Below the pieces are notes generated by a model that worked only from the letters and a program-made list of their open reading frames with translations, was not told the origin of the DNA and made no database searches. A stretch of 64,000 nucleotides of DNA. It comes from Lachnospiraceae bacterium. GTDB taxonomy: Bacteria > Bacillota > Clostridia > Lachnospirales > Lachnospiraceae. Positions within the stretch are counted from its first letter, which is position 1. Each line of letters opens with the position of its first letter. A program made the position numbers and the translations under genes. Of the stretch, positions 1 through 9,495 are shown piece by piece. The stretch spans positions 1-64,000 of the forward strand of contig CAJTEE010000007.1 in NCBI GenBank assembly GCA_910575275.1, given 5' to 3'.

Positions 1-74
1 GATTTGATACTTCTATTATATCAGAAAAGCACCTTAAAAGCCGCAATAATACTGGATTTTCGGCATTTATCATA

Positions 75-100
75 GAAAAATCCCACACAAAAGTGCGGGA
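75..100 (-). terminator. Rho-independent terminator of the metal ATPase gene
   Basis: Read on the minus strand this is CCCGCAC, a TTTT loop and GTGTGGG (7 bp with one G-T pair), followed by ATTTTTCT. It lies about 35 bases after the stop codon of the ATPase gene. The 75 bases to its left hold no gene that I can see. Confidence 0.75.
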
Positions 101-135
101 CTTTGTCTACACTCTGAGGCGGTGTAAAACCGCCC

Positions 136-2610
136 TTATTTTTTGTACAAAATCCGAATCGAATTTAAAACGCACAGCATCGCGACGCCTGTGTCTGCAA
201 AGACGGCCATCCACATGGAAGCGTGGCCCGTGAGGCCGAGGAGCATGACTAGGATCTTAATGACCAGGGCAAAAATTACGTTTTGCAGGGCGACCGTGCC
301 GGTCTGCCTGGCGATGCGGACGGCAGCGGGGATTGCCTCCATGCTGGAGGTCATAAAGACCACATCGGCGGCCTCAATGGCGGCGTCCGCGCCGCTGCCC
401 ATGGCAGCGCCCACATCGGCTCCGGCCAGTACGGGAGCGTCATTGATACCGTCTCCGACGAACATGGCGTTTCCAAGCTCATTGCGAAGCTTCTGCAGCG
501 TTTCAAGCTTTTCGCCGGGGAGAAGTCTTGCATGGATCGTGTCGATACCGGTCTCTTTGGCAACCGAGGCAGCCGTGGTCTCATTATCCCCGGTCAGCAT
601 GGCGGTATGGATGCCCAGCCTCTTTAAGGAAGCAATCGCGCCGGCAGCTTCGGGCTTTATGGTGTCCGCGATGGAGACGGAGCCCGCAAAGACGCCGTCT
701 TTTGCGAGAAGAACAACCGTGGCGGCCTTATCCTCACGAAAGGAGGAGCAGTCGACGCCGTTTTCCTCCATGAGCTTTTTGTTGCCGCAGAGAAGCTCGC
801 CGTGCTCCGTCAGAGCCCGGATTCCGCGGCCGGAAAGCTCCGTGACGGCCTCCGGCTTTTCGTACGCGATGCCGCGGCCTTCGGCGGCTTCCCGGATACT
901 GCCGGCAATCGGATGCGTCGAGGCGCTTTCGCAGGAGGCCGCCATGGACAAAAGCTCGTCGGCAGAGAGCCCGCCGGCCGGGTTTATGGTCTGCACCTCA
1001 AAGCAGCCGCGCGTGATCGTGCCGGTTTTGTCCATAACGACAAGCCTTATCTCCTTTAACGCCTCAAGCGCGATGCCGCCCTTAAACAGGATGCCTTTTT
1101 TGGAGCCGGAGCCGATGCCGGAGAAGAAGGCCAGCGGCACGCTTAGAACGAGTGCGCATGGGCAGCTTATAACAAGGAAGGTCAGGGCCGTATAGATCCA
1201 GTAGCTCCAGTTCCCCGTCACCAGGGAGGGAAGGAGAGCGGTGGCAGCCGCCAGCGCTACGACGACCGGCGTATAGATCCGCGCGAATTTCGTGATGAAA
1301 CGCTCGGCACGCGGCTTGCTCGCCGCGGCGTTCTCCACGGAGTCGAGGATCCGGGTGACCATGGACTCGGAGAGCTCCTTTTCCACGCGAAGCTTCAGAA
1401 GTCCCGAGGTATTCACACAGCCGGAGAGGATCGACTGGCCGGGCCGCACGGCAACCGGTACGGGCTCGCCCGTGACCGGGGAGGTGTCTATCCGGCTTTC
1501 GCCATCCACCACGACGCCGTCTAACGGGATGCGGTCGCCCGGGCGGACCTCGATGATCTGTCCCACGGCGGCGTCTTCTGCCGGGATCTCGAGGATTCCG
1601 TCCTTCGTTTCCAGGAGCACGGTCTCCGGGCGGAGGTCCACGGCGTCCATAATCTGGCTGCGGCTCTTTTCGACGGCTTTATGCTCGAAGGCTTCGCCGG
1701 CCCGGTAAAACAGCATGACGCCGACAGCCTCGGCAAACTGACTGATGGCAAAGGCGCCGAGCGTTGCCAGACTCATGAGGAAATTTTCGTCCATCACATG
1801 CCCGGAGCGCAGGTTTTTCCATGCCGTCATGAGCACGCCGCGTCCAAGGATCAGATAGGCGGCAATATACAGAAGGACGGAGATTCCCGGCATGGCCCTG
1901 GAAAGGAGGCCTCCGGCGATGAACAGGGCCGCCCCGCTTAGGATTTCCGGCAGGTCGCGGGAATGCTTATCCGGTTCTTTTTCTGTGTCTGCCCTGCGCC
2001 GGCTCGATTCACGGACTTCAATCACGGTGCCGGGCTCGATGAGATCGGCGATTTCCTGCATCCGGGGAAGCAGGGAGACGCCCGCGTCGGCATAGACGCG
2101 GAGCTGCCTGGTCGCGAAAGTGAGGACGGCGTCGTCCACCTCGGGGAGTTCGCGGATCTTCGCCTCAATTTTCGCGGAACAGTTGGCACAGTCGATATTC
2201 TTCAGCACATAGACCGTACAGCGGGATTTTGCCGTAGAAACGTGGGAGACCGTCTGATTATCCGGGGCATGGTGGTGATGCTCATGTCCGCAGGAGCAGG
2301 TATCACCGTGTTCGTGATGGTGGTGTTCGTGTCCGCAGGAGTCGGCGTCGCCGTGTTCATGGTGGTGATGATGTTCGTGTCCGCAGGAGCAGTTGCTGTC
2401 GTGCTCGTGGTGATGGTGGTGTTCATGCCCGCAGGAGCAGGTATCGCCGTGTTCGTGGTGGTGATGTTCATGTTCGCAGGAGTCAGCGTCGCCGTGTTCA
2501 TGGTGGTGATGATGTTCATGCCCGCAGGAGCAGTTGTCGCCGTGTTCATGATGGTGTTCATGTTCTCCATGTTCTTCCTGTGGGTCGTGTCCGTGTCTGT
2601 GTTCTTCCAT
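136..2610 (-). CDS. Heavy-metal P1B-type ATPase (Zn/Cd/Pb exporter) with His/Cys repeat tail
   Basis: An ATP-driven membrane pump that should expel soft divalent metals (Zn, Cd, Pb). Visible motifs are an HMA domain with a CANC metal site around residue 140, the CPC metal-path motif near residue 483, the phosphorylation motif DKTGT near 525, a THP motif, and GDGINDAP near 722. CPC plus an N-terminal HMA is the ZntA/CadA pattern; specificity is inferred. The first roughly 114 residues are a His/Cys repeat (separate entry), far longer than usual. I place the start at the ATG at 2608-2610, behind a GGAG site. An in-frame GTG upstream would add 12 residues but has no better ribosome site. The gene stands alone with its own terminator, and no metal regulator lies beside it. 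Confidence 0.93.
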   Translation of the reverse strand: MEEHRHGHDPQEEHGEHEHHHEHGDNCSCGHEHHHHHEHGDADSCEHEHHHHEHGDTCSCGHEHHHHHEHDSNCSCGHEHHHHHEHGDADSCGHEHHHHEHGDTCSCGHEHHHHAPDNQTVSHVSTAKSRCTVYVLKNIDCANCSAKIEAKIRELPEVDDAVLTFATRQLRVYADAGVSLLPRMQEIADLIEPGTVIEVRESSRRRADTEKEPDKHSRDLPEILSGAALFIAGGLLSRAMPGISVLLYIAAYLILGRGVLMTAWKNLRSGHVMDENFLMSLATLGAFAISQFAEAVGVMLFYRAGEAFEHKAVEKSRSQIMDAVDLRPETVLLETKDGILEIPAEDAAVGQIIEVRPGDRIPLDGVVVDGESRIDTSPVTGEPVPVAVRPGQSILSGCVNTSGLLKLRVEKELSESMVTRILDSVENAAASKPRAERFITKFARIYTPVVVALAAATALLPSLVTGNWSYWIYTALTFLVISCPCALVLSVPLAFFSGIGSGSKKGILFKGGIALEALKEIRLVVMDKTGTITRGCFEVQTINPAGGLSADELLSMAASCESASTHPIAGSIREAAEGRGIAYEKPEAVTELSGRGIRALTEHGELLCGNKKLMEENGVDCSSFREDKAATVVLLAKDGVFAGSVSIADTIKPEAAGAIASLKRLGIHTAMLTGDNETTAASVAKETGIDTIHARLLPGEKLETLQKLRNELGNAMFVGDGINDAPVLAGADVGAAMGSGADAAIEAADVVFMTSSMEAIPAAVRIARQTGTVALQNVIFALVIKILVMLLGLTGHASMWMAVFADTGVAMLCVLNSIRILYKK
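2269..2562 (-). repeat. Coding tandem repeat: six His-rich/Cys units in the ATPase N-terminus
   Basis: The units read HEHHHHxEHGDxxSCG and are 14-16 residues long. The Cys part cycles NCSCG, ADSC, TCSCG and then repeats, so a three-unit block of about 46 codons appears duplicated. About 47 of the first 114 residues are His. The likely role is metal buffering or delivery to the pump (inference). Tandem DNA of this kind is prone to copy-number change. Confidence 0.85.
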
Positions 2611-2646
2611 ATTAATCTCCATTCCGCCGCCTTTGGCTGGCGGCAC

Positions 2647-2890
2647 AAATAGTAATGAAAGTATCGACTACCTTCTACATTGTCTCTATAAATAAAAGCG
2701 AGAAGCTATACCACAGAGCACGGGGAGGTGAGTCGTAAAAAATTCTCTGGTTTTAGACAGCATGTTAATCCGTGTAAGTTCCGCCTTTCAAGCACAAATA
2801 AGTGGCTCTTTCAGACCGTACACTAAGAATTGTTTTAACTCTTGTTAAATGTGTGGTGGAACAGTCAATGGCTTCTCTCTATTTTTCTGA
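2647..2890. other. Gene-free gap between the ATPase gene and the IS110 remnant
   Basis: No supported gene lies here. It must contain the ATPase promoter (minus strand) and the left boundary of the broken insertion sequence. I could not recognise an IS end, a target duplication or a bridge-RNA-like fold by eye. Confidence 0.4.
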
Positions 2891-3825
2891 AAGGAGCTAT
2901 TCAGATTGGGGCTTGTTCCGGGAAGTTATATACCGTGTAAAGAGATCCGTATTCTCAGGGAGTTTACGAGATACCGGTATAAACTGACTTCCTGCAGAAG
3001 CAGCGAGAAGAATCGATTTCAGAATGCGCTTACGGTTTGTAATGTCGCATTAGATTCGGTTATTTCCGATATCTTTGGGAAATCAGCCACCTCCGTAATC
3101 GATTATCTCCTTGAACAGTCCGACAATTCCATCAACCACGAAGAAATATCCTCCAGACTGCTTCGCTCACTCAAGAAAAAGTCCGAAAGTGTCATTGAGT
3201 CCATCGAAGGGTATCAGATGACTGATTCCCAGAAATATCGCATGCGCCTCGTACATACACATATGGATTATATCACATCTACCATTGCAGATATAGACTC
3301 AATGATTGATTTATTGATCGAACCTTATGATAATGCTGTCAAGTTGCTATGTGCCATCCCTGGGATAGACCGCAAGAGTGCGATCACGATTATCTCTGAG
3401 ATTGGTACAGATATGACACAGTTTTCTAATTCCAAGCGTTTATGCTGCTGGGCGGGTCTGGCTCCTGGCAATCATGAGTCTGCCGGTAAGAAGAAATCTG
3501 TCCGGATCACACGTGCCGGTTGTACCTCAAACCTGCATTGGTGCAAGTTGCCCATGCAGCCGTGAAATCTGACAAGTCCCCTTACTACAAAGCCAAATAT
3601 GAACGCATTATGAAACGTCGTGGAAAAAAGCGTGCCATTATTGCGATCGCCCGGATGCTCCTTACTGCTGCCTATCATATGCTGTCTACAGACGAAGCGT
3701 GGAATCCCTCCGATCTTTACAAGATTGATATGCCTGAACCTCTTAAAGAAAACCAAAAAGAGAAGGCTATCAGGCAGGCTATGAAGCTATTAATTGCTGA
3801 GGGAATCATGGAAGCCCCCTGTTAG
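2891..3825 (+). pseudogene. IS110-family transposase, N-terminally truncated and frameshifted
   Basis: The reading begins just after a stop codon at 2888-2890 with KELFRLGLVPGSYIPCK, which matches the middle of IS110-type transposases. It continues through the Transposase_20 region (PGIDRKSAITIISEIG, then GLAPGNHESAGKKKS). The N-terminal RuvC-like DEDD catalytic domain, normally about 100 or more residues, is missing. Near 3519-3521 the frame changes: ITRAG should continue as VYLKPALVQVAHAA, but one base is missing, so the rest is read from the +1 frame and ends at 3825. Two independent lesions make this a dead element. The left end, where the IS110 bridge RNA would lie, also appears lost. 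Confidence 0.88.
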
Positions 3826-4186
3826 TCTCATAGCATTTTTCAATATATCAACCCTGTTTCAAAAGGCTATTATCTTATAGCTTGTTTAAGTGCGCTAGTT
3901 TTTGGCTGTCCTCTACTTTCTTTCACACTATCCTCCTGGCAGCTTTAGCAGTATAAAATAGGAAATGAATTGTTTGATAAACATATGAACATTTATTCAT
4001 GCGTTTATAATAATACAATTTCTTTTAAATTGCAATAGAAAAATGAATTATTTTTTGCGGGAGGTTATAGGCAGGGGTCCGCAGAGGCCTTGTCTGTCTG
4101 CCCCGGCCTGCTACGTTATCTCGTATGCGAGGAAAAAAGGGATCTATGGAAGAAACAATTTTTTCTTTTTGGGCGGACCCTTTAAA
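3826..4186. other. AT-rich gene-free stretch between the IS remnant and the tetR gene
   Basis: The first 230 bases are clearly more AT-rich than the surroundings and probably include the right flank of the IS110 element. The rest may carry the 3' untranslated region of the tetR gene. No gene, RNA or convincing terminator was recognised. Confidence 0.35.
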
Positions 4187-4774
4187 TCATCCCTTCGTCC
4201 CAAAAAAAGCATACGCCAATGCCATAACGGAATCATTCACCATCTTAGCGATCTGCTTTTCACTCTCCGGCAAGCCGTCGTCGAGCCATTTGCGCAGGGT
4301 TCCGATCAGGCCATAGGTGATAAATTCAAAAAAGTAATCAGAGGGAGCCTGTTTACAGACGGGGAAGACGCGTTCCAGGATGACCCGGCCGTTTCTCTGA
4401 AGAAGATTTTTGAAGGCCTTATGAAAATCATTGGAAAAGTTGTTTTCAAACAGATTTTTGCAGATCTCCTCGTTTTCTACGATATAGCTGATGACCGGGA
4501 GGAGGATCGGCATCAGGCCGGTCTCGGGCCCGAGGGCATCGTAGTTGCTGATCATGTCCTGGAAGTCGTCTAAGACATCGGTCTCCATGGCCTTTAAAAG
4601 GCTGTAGGTATCCGCGTAGTGCAGATAGAAGGTGCCGCGGTTTAAGTCGGCCCGTTCCGTAATATCTTTAATGGTAATGTCATTGAAGGCCTTCTCGGAC
4701 ATCAAATCCACAAGGCTTTCCTTTAAGAGCCGCCTGGTACGGCGGATGCGTCGGTCTTCTTTGCTGTTTTCCAT
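4187..4774 (-). CDS. TetR/AcrR-family transcriptional regulator
   Basis: A 195-residue DNA-binding repressor. The N-terminal helix-turn-helix is clear: ITIKDITERADLNRGTFYLH at about residues 32-51, followed by a variable ligand-binding C-terminal half. The start is the ATG at 4772-4774 behind GAGGAG; a longer reading to 4849 has no ribosome site. It is divergent from the MMPL exporter gene across a 200-base AT-rich gap, the usual arrangement for a repressor of a drug or lipid exporter. It probably represses that operon and itself (inference). The ligand is unknown. Confidence 0.88.
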   Translation of the reverse strand: MENSKEDRRIRRTRRLLKESLVDLMSEKAFNDITIKDITERADLNRGTFYLHYADTYSLLKAMETDVLDDFQDMISNYDALGPETGLMPILLPVISYIVENEEICKNLFENNFSNDFHKAFKNLLQRNGRVILERVFPVCKQAPSDYFFEFITYGLIGTLRKWLDDGLPESEKQIAKMVNDSVMALAYAFFGTKG

Positions 4775-4868
4775 TGAGCTTCTCCTCGAAATTATAAAAA
4801 TCTTATAAATAATCAACACAAAGACGTAAATATGGACAGTAACAAACATAAGGTCGTTATTTTAATGA

Positions 4869-4897
4869 TTGCATATTTGCATTGGATATATTATAAT
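4869..4897 (+). promoter_or_regulatory. SigA-type promoter of the MMPL operon
   Basis: TTGCAT at 4869-4874, a 17-base spacer and TATAAT at 4892-4897, about 80 bases before the MMPL start codon. ATTGGA (4881-4886) and TCCAAT (4926-4931) flank the -10 region as a wide inverted pair that could belong to a TetR operator, though this is weak. Confidence 0.6.
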
Positions 4898-4975
4898 ACA
4901 TTTCGGTTGGAAAATCAACATTATGTCCAATAAACAATATAATTTTAATAAGCGAAAAGTTATGAGGAAATTCGT

Positions 4976-7186
4976 ATGCTGAAAAAAATGGCCCATTTTA
5001 TTGTACATAAGGGAAGGATGATCGAGAAATTTTTTATCGCGGCGACGCTCATCTGTGCGTTGTGCTATCCGTTTGTCGGCGTCAATTATGATCTGAGCAA
5101 ATATCTGCCCGATTTTGCCCCGACGAAGCAGGCGCTTGACGTGATGGAGGAGGAGTTCGGCTATCCCGGTATGGCCCGTATTATGATAAAGGATGTCACA
5201 CTGCCGGAGGCGAGGACAATCCGCCAGCGTATCTCGGATGTGAAGGGCGTGGAGCTAGTCGTGGGGCCGGATCTGGCGACGAATGTCTATGCATCGGACT
5301 CGTTTATCTCCAATGCGCTGACAGATAAATTCTATAAAGACGGGAACGCCGTCTACCAGATTATTTTTGAGGACGGGGATTCGGACGAGAGCACGCATGC
5401 GGCCATTGAGCAGATCTATGAGATCGTGGGGAAGGACCGCGGCTGTTTTGCCGGAAGTGCCGTCTCCAACAAGGAGCGTCAGGAGTCCATTACGAAGGAG
5501 ATCGCAGTTGCCATCGGGATGTCGGTTTTCATTATCTGGCTGATCCTTACACTGACGACGACGTCCTGGTTTGAACCGTTTTTGTTCATCCTTGTGATGG
5601 TTGTGGCAATTATTTTAAATATGGGTTCGAACCTGATGTTTGGCCGGATCTCATTTTTTACCTTTTCGACGGCGGCGATCCTGCAGCTTGCGGTTTCCAT
5701 GGACTATTCAATTTTCCTTCTGCATACCTATACGGCGGCAAAGAAGGAGGGACGGGAGTCCAAGGAGGCGATGGAGTATGCGATCGTGGAAGCGTGCAGC
5801 TCGATTCTTGCAAGCGGTGCGACAACGATCGTGGGCTTTCTGGTCATTGCGCTCATGCGGTTTACAATCGGTAAGGACGTAGGCTTCGTCCTGACAAAGG
5901 GTATCATCTGCAGCCTCGTGACCGTGCTCTTTTTGATGCCGACCCTGATTTTGCGTTTCGACGGGAGGATCACAAGGACGGCACACCGGCCGTTTATCCC
6001 CTCCTTTGAGAGACTCGGGCGGGTCATGTATAAAATACGGATTCCGGTGCTTGCGATTGCGCTTTTCTGTGCGGTTCCCTGCTATTTCGGGCAGTCGATG
6101 AACTATTTCTACTACGGGGACGACGCGCTTGGGAATGGCCCCGGGACCCGGGTCTATGAGGACGCGCGGGAGATTGAAGGGGTATTCGGCAAGGCGAACG
6201 TGGTGATTGCCATCGTTCCGAACGGCAGCATCGTGCGGGAACGGGAGCTGACGAAGGCGCTGGAGGATGAGGATTTTATTGACTACGCATTATCCATGTC
6301 CGGTACGATGCCGGAAGGGATCCCGGAGAGCTTTTTGCCGGATACATTGGTCAAACAACTTCGGACCGACCGCTATGCGCGTATCCTGATTTCGATGAAG
6401 AATAAAGAGGAAAGTGCGTATTCGTTTGCCTGCAGCGAACGATTGACAGAGATCGTAAAGAACTATTATCCGGAGGATTCCTATGTGATCGGCATGACGC
6501 CGACGACGATCGACATCCGCGATATCCTGACCGATGACTACAACCGGGTCTCGATCATCTCGCTGCTCGGCGTCGCGCTTGTCGTCATGTGCACCTTCCA
6601 CTCGGTTCTGGTGCCGATTTTCGTCATCATCCCGATCGAAGTGGCCATTTATCTCAACATGACACTGCCCTATATCATGGGCGAGAGCATGGTTTACATA
6701 GGGTATATCATCGTGAGCTGTTTACAGCTTGGCGCGACGATTGATTATTCGATTCTGATGACAAATAATTACATGGAAATGCGTGAGACCATGGACAACA
6801 AGGCCGCGGCAGTCGCGGCGATCAGCAAGAGCACGCTGTCCATCATCACCTCCGGCGGGATCCTGACGGTGGTCGGGTATCTGCTTTACTTCACCTCCTC
6901 GATCCAGGCGATTTCGCAGGTGGGACGCCTGGTGGGGCGTGGGGCGTTGCTCTCGATGGTGCTTGTGCTGTCTCTTTTGCCGGCGCTTCTGGCGGCCTTT
7001 GACGGGCCGATCCGAAAGCAGCAGGAAAAGGGAAAGCAGAAGGCCGAAAAGATAAAAGCCAGACTGCAGCATTTAAAGGAAAGAGTGGAGGCAGCCGGGC
7101 TAAAGCCGCAGCACAGCTTAGAAAACGCCGAGGGAAGCCGGATGGCTGTCAGTTTGGGAAATGAGGTGGCAGAAAATGGAGATTAA
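4976..7186 (+). CDS. MMPL/RND-family exporter
   Basis: A 736-residue membrane transporter of the MMPL branch of the RND superfamily, likely exporting a lipid, drug or amphiphile using an ion gradient. The sequence shows two similar halves, each with a membrane segment, a large outer loop and a bundle of further membrane segments. The paired charged positions typical of MMPL proteins are visible as QLAVSMDYSIFLL in the first half and QLGATIDYSILM in the second. A charged C-terminal tail follows. The start codon has GAGG 9 bases upstream. The next gene overlaps its end by 11 bases, so the two are translationally coupled. The substrate cannot be told. Confidence 0.9.
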   Translation: MLKKMAHFIVHKGRMIEKFFIAATLICALCYPFVGVNYDLSKYLPDFAPTKQALDVMEEEFGYPGMARIMIKDVTLPEARTIRQRISDVKGVELVVGPDLATNVYASDSFISNALTDKFYKDGNAVYQIIFEDGDSDESTHAAIEQIYEIVGKDRGCFAGSAVSNKERQESITKEIAVAIGMSVFIIWLILTLTTTSWFEPFLFILVMVVAIILNMGSNLMFGRISFFTFSTAAILQLAVSMDYSIFLLHTYTAAKKEGRESKEAMEYAIVEACSSILASGATTIVGFLVIALMRFTIGKDVGFVLTKGIICSLVTVLFLMPTLILRFDGRITRTAHRPFIPSFERLGRVMYKIRIPVLAIALFCAVPCYFGQSMNYFYYGDDALGNGPGTRVYEDAREIEGVFGKANVVIAIVPNGSIVRERELTKALEDEDFIDYALSMSGTMPEGIPESFLPDTLVKQLRTDRYARILISMKNKEESAYSFACSERLTEIVKNYYPEDSYVIGMTPTTIDIRDILTDDYNRVSIISLLGVALVVMCTFHSVLVPIFVIIPIEVAIYLNMTLPYIMGESMVYIGYIIVSCLQLGATIDYSILMTNNYMEMRETMDNKAAAVAAISKSTLSIITSGGILTVVGYLLYFTSSIQAISQVGRLVGRGALLSMVLVLSLLPALLAAFDGPIRKQQEKGKQKAEKIKARLQHLKERVEAAGLKPQHSLENAEGSRMAVSLGNEVAENGD

Positions 7187-9437
7187 AGGATTTACGAAGG
7201 GCAGAAAGCTGGCGCGCCGGGCACTCGGCGCGTATCTGGCGGCGTTGATGACTCTCATGAGCGGTGTGAGCGCATACGCGGCCGCAAAGAGACCGGTGTG
7301 CGACGAGGCCATGTATGTAACGTTGGACGCCTACGGGAAGGTGACGAATACAAGTGTGGTCAAGAGCTATGACCTGCATGGCTCGACGGAGGTCGTGGAT
7401 TACGGCCGGTATACCGAGATTACGAACATGACGGACTACGGCACGCCCGAGGTAGAGGGGAACCGTGTCACCTTCTCCATTCCGGAAACACCGGAGAATG
7501 ACCGCTTTTATTTTGAAGGGAAGTTAGAGCCCGAGGAGGTTGAGGCGGCGCTCCCGTGGAACCTGTCCGTGAGCTACCGGCTGAACGGTGTGGAAAAGCA
7601 CATGGAGGACCTGCCCCATGAGAAGGGGCTGGTGGAGATCACGATCGACGCGATCCCCAACCGGCGTACGAATGAATACTACCGTAACAACATGACGTTA
7701 GAGATCACGGCGATCGTGGATATGGATAAAAACCTTAGCGTGGAAGCACCGGGAGCGCAAATCCAGTCGGTCGGCAATATGAAAGCCGTGCTTTTCATGG
7801 TCATGCCGGGCGAGGAGCAGCATTTTGAGATCCGGATCGGCAGCAATGATTTTGAATTTTCAGGATTGGCATTTATGATGGTTCCGGTCACGTTAAGCCA
7901 GCTTGACAGGCTGGGCGACCTGCGTGAGGCGAGAGATACGGTCAAAGACTCGGCCGATGCGATCGGAGACAGCATGGACATTATCCTGGACAGTCTGGAT
8001 GGGATCCAGGGGGGCCTTTCCGGCACGGTGGACGGCTTAAGGAACCTTGACGAATCCAGGAAGATCATTTCCAATGCAAAAGATGGCATCTATGTGGATG
8101 CGGATGGGGCATTAGCCGTTTTAAAGGAGCTTTCGGAGCGCGGCGTACCGTTTACTTCCTATGTGCAGGAGGCCCAGAACGCATTGAATGATACAAATAA
8201 AAACATCAACCAGATCAATAACCGTTTGAGCGAGCTGGATAATCAGCTTGAAAACCTGGGCTGGGGATTAAGAAACGTGAGCCGTGACCTGGACGATGCG
8301 GCGGACCTAATGAAGGACACACGCCATGACATCGGGAGCTTTGAGAACAAACTGTCCTCTTTGCGGCAGGATCTTGCGGATTTAAAGAACAGCAAGGCAC
8401 TGGTCAATCAGAAGCTGGAGGAGCTGAAGGCGATCTTAGAACAGCTTAAGGGCCTGAAGGAGCAGATTGAGGAGCATGGGGATGTGATCGGGCTTACACC
8501 GGAGCAGAAGGCTGAACTTATGGGAACCCTGGAAAGTGTTCTCGAAGGCGCCGGCATGTCAGAGGCGGAGATGAAGCGGCTTATAAAGGCAGTTGCAAGC
8601 AGCTCTGACGCGATCGAGGCGGCCGGCGGCCTGGATGAGGGGGCCGTGGCGGCTGCGTCGGCCGGCTTTGATAAGCTGATCGCACTCTTAGAGGGATTTA
8701 TCGGGACACTGGAGAAGCCGTCTAAGATTGATGCCATGATTTCGTCTACGGAGAAGTCGATTGCCTCTCTGGAGGAGATCGTGAGCCGGGTGCATGACGA
8801 TGGGGAGTCGTTAGAAAACGTGCTGGCCACGACCGGGGATCTGGCGGATACGTTAAAGTCCGGCGCGGTGACGGGACAGGGCCTTGTGGGGGATGTGAAC
8901 GACGTTGTGAAGACCGTAAATGACTACCATGGCACGGCGCAGGCTGCATTAAATGACGCTGGGCTTTTGGTGGACAGCGCGGTGCGCGGGACGGATGCCA
9001 TGTATATCCTGATGACGGATGTGGAGGCAAATCTAAGGGCCGCCGGCGAGCCGCTCGATAAAGGGGCGGGAAAGACCATTGCCGGGCTCACGAGCGCACT
9101 TGACGCGGCGCTTGACGGGCTGGCAAAGACCGGTGTGATCCGCGATGCGAAGACAACCGTGGAGGATCTGGTCGATGAGAAATGGGATGAATACACGGGA
9201 GAGGACATGACGATTCTCAACGCGGATGTCAATGCCAGAAAGGTGTCCTTTACCTCGGATCGAAATCCGGAGCCGCAGAGCATCCAGATCATCCTGCGGA
9301 CCGAGGGAACCGAGGAAGCCGAGGATGAGGCCGAGGCCGAGATTGATGAGGATTTCCACGCGGAAGGGAATTTCTTTGATAGGATTTGGAGTATTCTGGT
9401 GAAGATCGTGGAGGCGATCAAGGGGATCTTTTCATGA
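7176..9437 (+). CDS. Exported coiled-coil protein coupled to the MMPL exporter
   Basis: A 753-residue protein with a signal peptide or anchor at about residues 12-36. It has a beta-rich N-terminal region to about residue 240, then a long run of helical heptads (about 250-650) rich in Asp, Leu, Asn and Lys, and an acidic C-terminal part. No convincing C-terminal membrane span is present. I chose the ATG at 7176 because GAGGTG sits 8 bases upstream. Overlap with the MMPL gene suggests a partner subunit, perhaps an outside adaptor resembling the coiled-coil ectodomain of YhgE/Pip-type proteins. That comparison rests on general form only. Confidence 0.72.
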   Translation: MEIKGFTKGRKLARRALGAYLAALMTLMSGVSAYAAAKRPVCDEAMYVTLDAYGKVTNTSVVKSYDLHGSTEVVDYGRYTEITNMTDYGTPEVEGNRVTFSIPETPENDRFYFEGKLEPEEVEAALPWNLSVSYRLNGVEKHMEDLPHEKGLVEITIDAIPNRRTNEYYRNNMTLEITAIVDMDKNLSVEAPGAQIQSVGNMKAVLFMVMPGEEQHFEIRIGSNDFEFSGLAFMMVPVTLSQLDRLGDLREARDTVKDSADAIGDSMDIILDSLDGIQGGLSGTVDGLRNLDESRKIISNAKDGIYVDADGALAVLKELSERGVPFTSYVQEAQNALNDTNKNINQINNRLSELDNQLENLGWGLRNVSRDLDDAADLMKDTRHDIGSFENKLSSLRQDLADLKNSKALVNQKLEELKAILEQLKGLKEQIEEHGDVIGLTPEQKAELMGTLESVLEGAGMSEAEMKRLIKAVASSSDAIEAAGGLDEGAVAAASAGFDKLIALLEGFIGTLEKPSKIDAMISSTEKSIASLEEIVSRVHDDGESLENVLATTGDLADTLKSGAVTGQGLVGDVNDVVKTVNDYHGTAQAALNDAGLLVDSAVRGTDAMYILMTDVEANLRAAGEPLDKGAGKTIAGLTSALDAALDGLAKTGVIRDAKTTVEDLVDEKWDEYTGEDMTILNADVNARKVSFTSDRNPEPQSIQIILRTEGTEEAEDEAEAEIDEDFHAEGNFFDRIWSILVKIVEAIKGIFS

Positions 9438-9463
9438 CCGTTTGACCCTGGATATCATATATT
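9437..9463 (+). promoter_or_regulatory. Possible mother-cell sigma (SigE/SigK-like) promoter of the glycosyltransferase gene
   Basis: AC at 9437-9438, 17 bases, then CATATATT at 9456-9463, close to the CATANNNTA -10 element. It sits 33 bases before the glycosyltransferase ATG. It is weaker than the match upstream of the next gene. Confidence 0.35.
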
Positions 9464-9495
9464 GAATACAAAGACAAAGCAAGGAGAAGAAAGGA

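Noticed and set aside
2269-2562. CRISPR-like repeat array
   Set aside because: The repeats are coding, adjacent without unique spacers, and in frame with the ATPase.
1963-2652. Long Val/Met/Phe-rich open frame on the plus strand opposite the metal pump
   Set aside because: It is the complement of the His/Cys repeats and HMA region; repeats of CAC/CAT and GAG codons create it. No ribosome site or family match.
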